Origin: JAEHCY01 sp964519095
GTDB taxonomy: Bacteria; Pseudomonadota; Gammaproteobacteria; Chromatiales; Chromatiaceae
NCBI GenBank assembly: GCA_964519095.1
Contig: CAZFHV010000198.1
Location: forward strand, 1-5,579
Direction of reading: 5' to 3'
Length of the DNA: 5,579 nucleotides
Shown here: in pieces, positions 4,101 through 5,579 of the stretch
How positions within the stretch are numbered: the first letter of the stretch is position 1
Layout of the letters: each line of letters begins with the position of its first letter
Made by a program: the position numbers and the translations under genes
Notes under the pieces: model-generated
Seen by the model: the letters and a program-made list of their open reading frames with translations, nothing else
What the model was told of the DNA's origin: nothing
Database searches by the model: none

Positions 4101-5474
4101 ATGGGTCACCCGACATCCTTGCGCGGCCTTGTCCTCGCCGGCCTGGCCGGCTGGTGTGCGCTCTTCAACGCGGTTGCGCCGGCAGCCGACGTCTCTGATT
4201 TCCTGGTCACGGATGCTCACTTCTACCCCCGCAATCCAGACAAGGAAGCACTGGGTCGGTTGTTGTTCTTCGACAAGATCCTGAGTGGCAATCGCAACAT
4301 TTCCTGCGCCACCTGCCATCACCCCTTCACCGGGAGCAGCGATGGGCTGTCGCTCCCAGTCGGGGCGGGCGGGGTTGGTTTAGGCCCGACGCGCCGGCCA
4401 GAGTCAGGTCCTCAGGGGACGCTACAGCGGGTCCCTCGCAATGCCCCCGGCTTGTTCAATCTCGGCGCCCGGGAGTTCCGCACCCTCTTCCATGATGGCC
4501 GCTTGGCCGCAGGCCCGCCTCCAGGTGGTCAGATCCGAGCGTTGGACGGGGTTCCTGTACCCCCTGGGCTGGACAGCGTTTTAGCCGCCCAGGCACTGCA
4601 ACCGGTGGTCTCGGTTCTCGAGATGGCGGGAGAACAGGGCACCAACGAGGTCGCTGATGCGGTCTTTGCCGACCGGTCGGCAGGCCCTGACGGCGCCTGG
4701 GACCGCCTCGCCCGGCGGATCCGCAAGATCCCCGCTTACGTGGAGCTATTCAAGGTCGCCTTTCCAGAGATCCGGCAGCGTGGTGACATCACGTTCGTGC
4801 ACGCCGCCAATGCCATCGCCGCCTTTGAGTCTGTAGCCTTCCGCTGCACAGAGACCATCTTCGACCAAGCGATGCGTGGTGATCAGAGCGTCGTCAGTCC
4901 CAAAGCCTTCGCGGGCGCCATCCTGTTCTACGGCAAAGCTGGTTGTGTGCAGTGTCATGCAGGGCCCTTCCAGACGGACCACGCCTTTCACGCGATCGGC
5001 ATTCCGCAGATCGGCCCTGGCCGCGGCGGCAACCAGGAGGGGTTTTCCGATGGCCTCGACGACTTGGGCCGAGAAGATGCGACAGGCAACCCCCAGGACC
5101 GCTTCAAGTTCCGCACCCCCAGCCTCCGCCAGGTGGCACTCACCGGGCCCTGGGGGCACGACGGGGCTTACAACGACCTCGAGCAGATGGTGCGCCACCA
5201 CCTGGACCCCCAACGGGCCCTGGCCGAGTATGACCCAAGCCAAGCGGTGCTCCCCTCCAGGCCGGACCTCGACGCTCTCGACCTCCAGGTCCAGTCCAAC
5301 GCGAAGCGCCGGGGGGCTATCGGGGAAGCCAGCGAAATCGCCGCCCTACCGCTCACGGACCAGGAAATATCAGAGCTTATGGAGTTCCTCCAGGCACTCA
5401 CCGATCCCAAATGCCTCGACCTACGTCACCTGATCCCATCCCAGGTGCCAAGCGGGCTACCGACGCTCGATTGA
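4101..5474 (+). CDS. Exported di-heme cytochrome c peroxidase / MauG-family protein
   Basis: The 457-residue protein has a signal peptide (GLVLAGLAGWCALFNAVAPA, cut near APA-AD at residue 28), so it acts in the periplasm. Two c-heme attachment sites are visible: CATCH (69-73) and CVQCH (282-286), spaced as in the CCP_MauG family. Other family marks are LGRLLFFDKILSGN (51-64), RNAPGLFNLG, LFHDGR (129-134), the EMAGE segment with Glu174 (candidate active-site Glu), and KFRTPSLRQVALTGPWGHDG (336-355). Members reduce hydrogen peroxide or, like MauG, oxidise a partner protein. The sequence does not decide between these, and the axial ligand of the high-potential heme cannot be assigned. At 457 residues it is longer than classical bacterial peroxidases (about 320-350), with a C-terminal extension after about 390. 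The start is supported by AGGAG (4090-4094) 6 nt upstream. No partner gene is visible; the next 105 bp are non-coding as far as seen. Confidence 0.92.
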   Translation: MGHPTSLRGLVLAGLAGWCALFNAVAPAADVSDFLVTDAHFYPRNPDKEALGRLLFFDKILSGNRNISCATCHHPFTGSSDGLSLPVGAGGVGLGPTRRPESGPQGTLQRVPRNAPGLFNLGAREFRTLFHDGRLAAGPPPGGQIRALDGVPVPPGLDSVLAAQALQPVVSVLEMAGEQGTNEVADAVFADRSAGPDGAWDRLARRIRKIPAYVELFKVAFPEIRQRGDITFVHAANAIAAFESVAFRCTETIFDQAMRGDQSVVSPKAFAGAILFYGKAGCVQCHAGPFQTDHAFHAIGIPQIGPGRGGNQEGFSDGLDDLGREDATGNPQDRFKFRTPSLRQVALTGPWGHDGAYNDLEQMVRHHLDPQRALAEYDPSQAVLPSRPDLDALDLQVQSNAKRRGAIGEASEIAALPLTDQEISELMEFLQALTDPKCLDLRHLIPSQVPSGLPTLD

Positions 5475-5579
5475 TCCCCGGCACCCAGCAACATCAAGAT
5501 TTCCCTTTATCCCATTTTTCTCATTTGACCTTTTAGAAACTGCTGCAACCTCAGGGCTGGTGCGGGTTGAGGGCAGAAA
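5475..5579. other. Non-coding tail after the di-heme cytochrome gene
   Basis: The 105 bp to the right edge are A+T-richer, with several short T runs at about 5504-5534. No hairpin precedes the T runs, so no intrinsic terminator can be called. No start of a further gene with a ribosome-binding site is visible. Confidence 0.4.

Noticed and set aside
4746..5243. Minus-strand open frame of 165 codons within the cytochrome gene
   Set aside because: It is a shadow of a gene with two heme motifs and a clear family match; its product is not recognisable.
5544..5576. CAACC/GGTTG inverted repeat near the right edge as a terminator
   Set aside because: The stem is only 5 bp with a long loop, and no T tract follows within the window.

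Overview
The window is GC-rich, densely coded DNA. It most likely comes from a proteobacterium, probably a gammaproteobacterium. This is an inference from three things: an OmpA-type outer-membrane protein, a periplasmic di-heme peroxidase-type cytochrome, and a tRNA-Cys/tRNA-Leu(UAA) pair in the order known from the Escherichia coli glyW-cysT-leuZ cluster. No species can be named from the sequence alone.

Layout. Positions 1-556 (minus strand) encode the N-terminal 185 residues of a phage/island-type tyrosine integrase that runs off the left edge, with a possible frameshift close to that edge. Positions 557-969 are non-coding but highly structured: a leader hairpin, a candidate integrase promoter covered by three inverted repeats, and eight copies of an 8-bp GTGCGCCA motif in two clusters. 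Positions 970-1051 and 1109-1182 are tRNA-Leu(UAA) and tRNA-Cys(GCA), both on the minus strand. Together the left third reads as the integrase-proximal end of an integrated element (genomic island or prophage) that used the 3' end of the tRNA-Leu gene as its attachment site. The element would extend leftwards out of the window, and ordinary chromosome would begin at the tRNAs.

The right two thirds look chromosomal. A large minus-strand gene (3874-1343) encodes an 843-residue secreted OmpA-family protein: signal peptide, predicted beta-barrel, OmpA-like peptidoglycan-binding domain, then four tandem cadherin/Ig-like (Big_9 type) repeats. Two features are odd. The Ig repeats lie after the periplasmic peptidoglycan-binding domain, and the Asp of the usual GHTD motif is Cys. 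Divergently transcribed from it, 4101-5474 (+) encodes an exported di-heme cytochrome of the cytochrome c peroxidase/MauG family with two CXXCH sites. The 226-bp region between the two start codons carries an imperfect inverted repeat that could be a shared operator.

How the parts relate. The integrase, its control region, the repeat array and the tRNA-Leu gene form one recombination module. The OmpA-family protein and the di-heme cytochrome are both envelope proteins and might share regulation, but the sequence shows no direct functional link. I found no CRISPR array, no transposase and no complete novel defence system. The best candidate for undescribed biology is the integrase control/attachment region at 591-969, followed by the unusual OmpA architecture.
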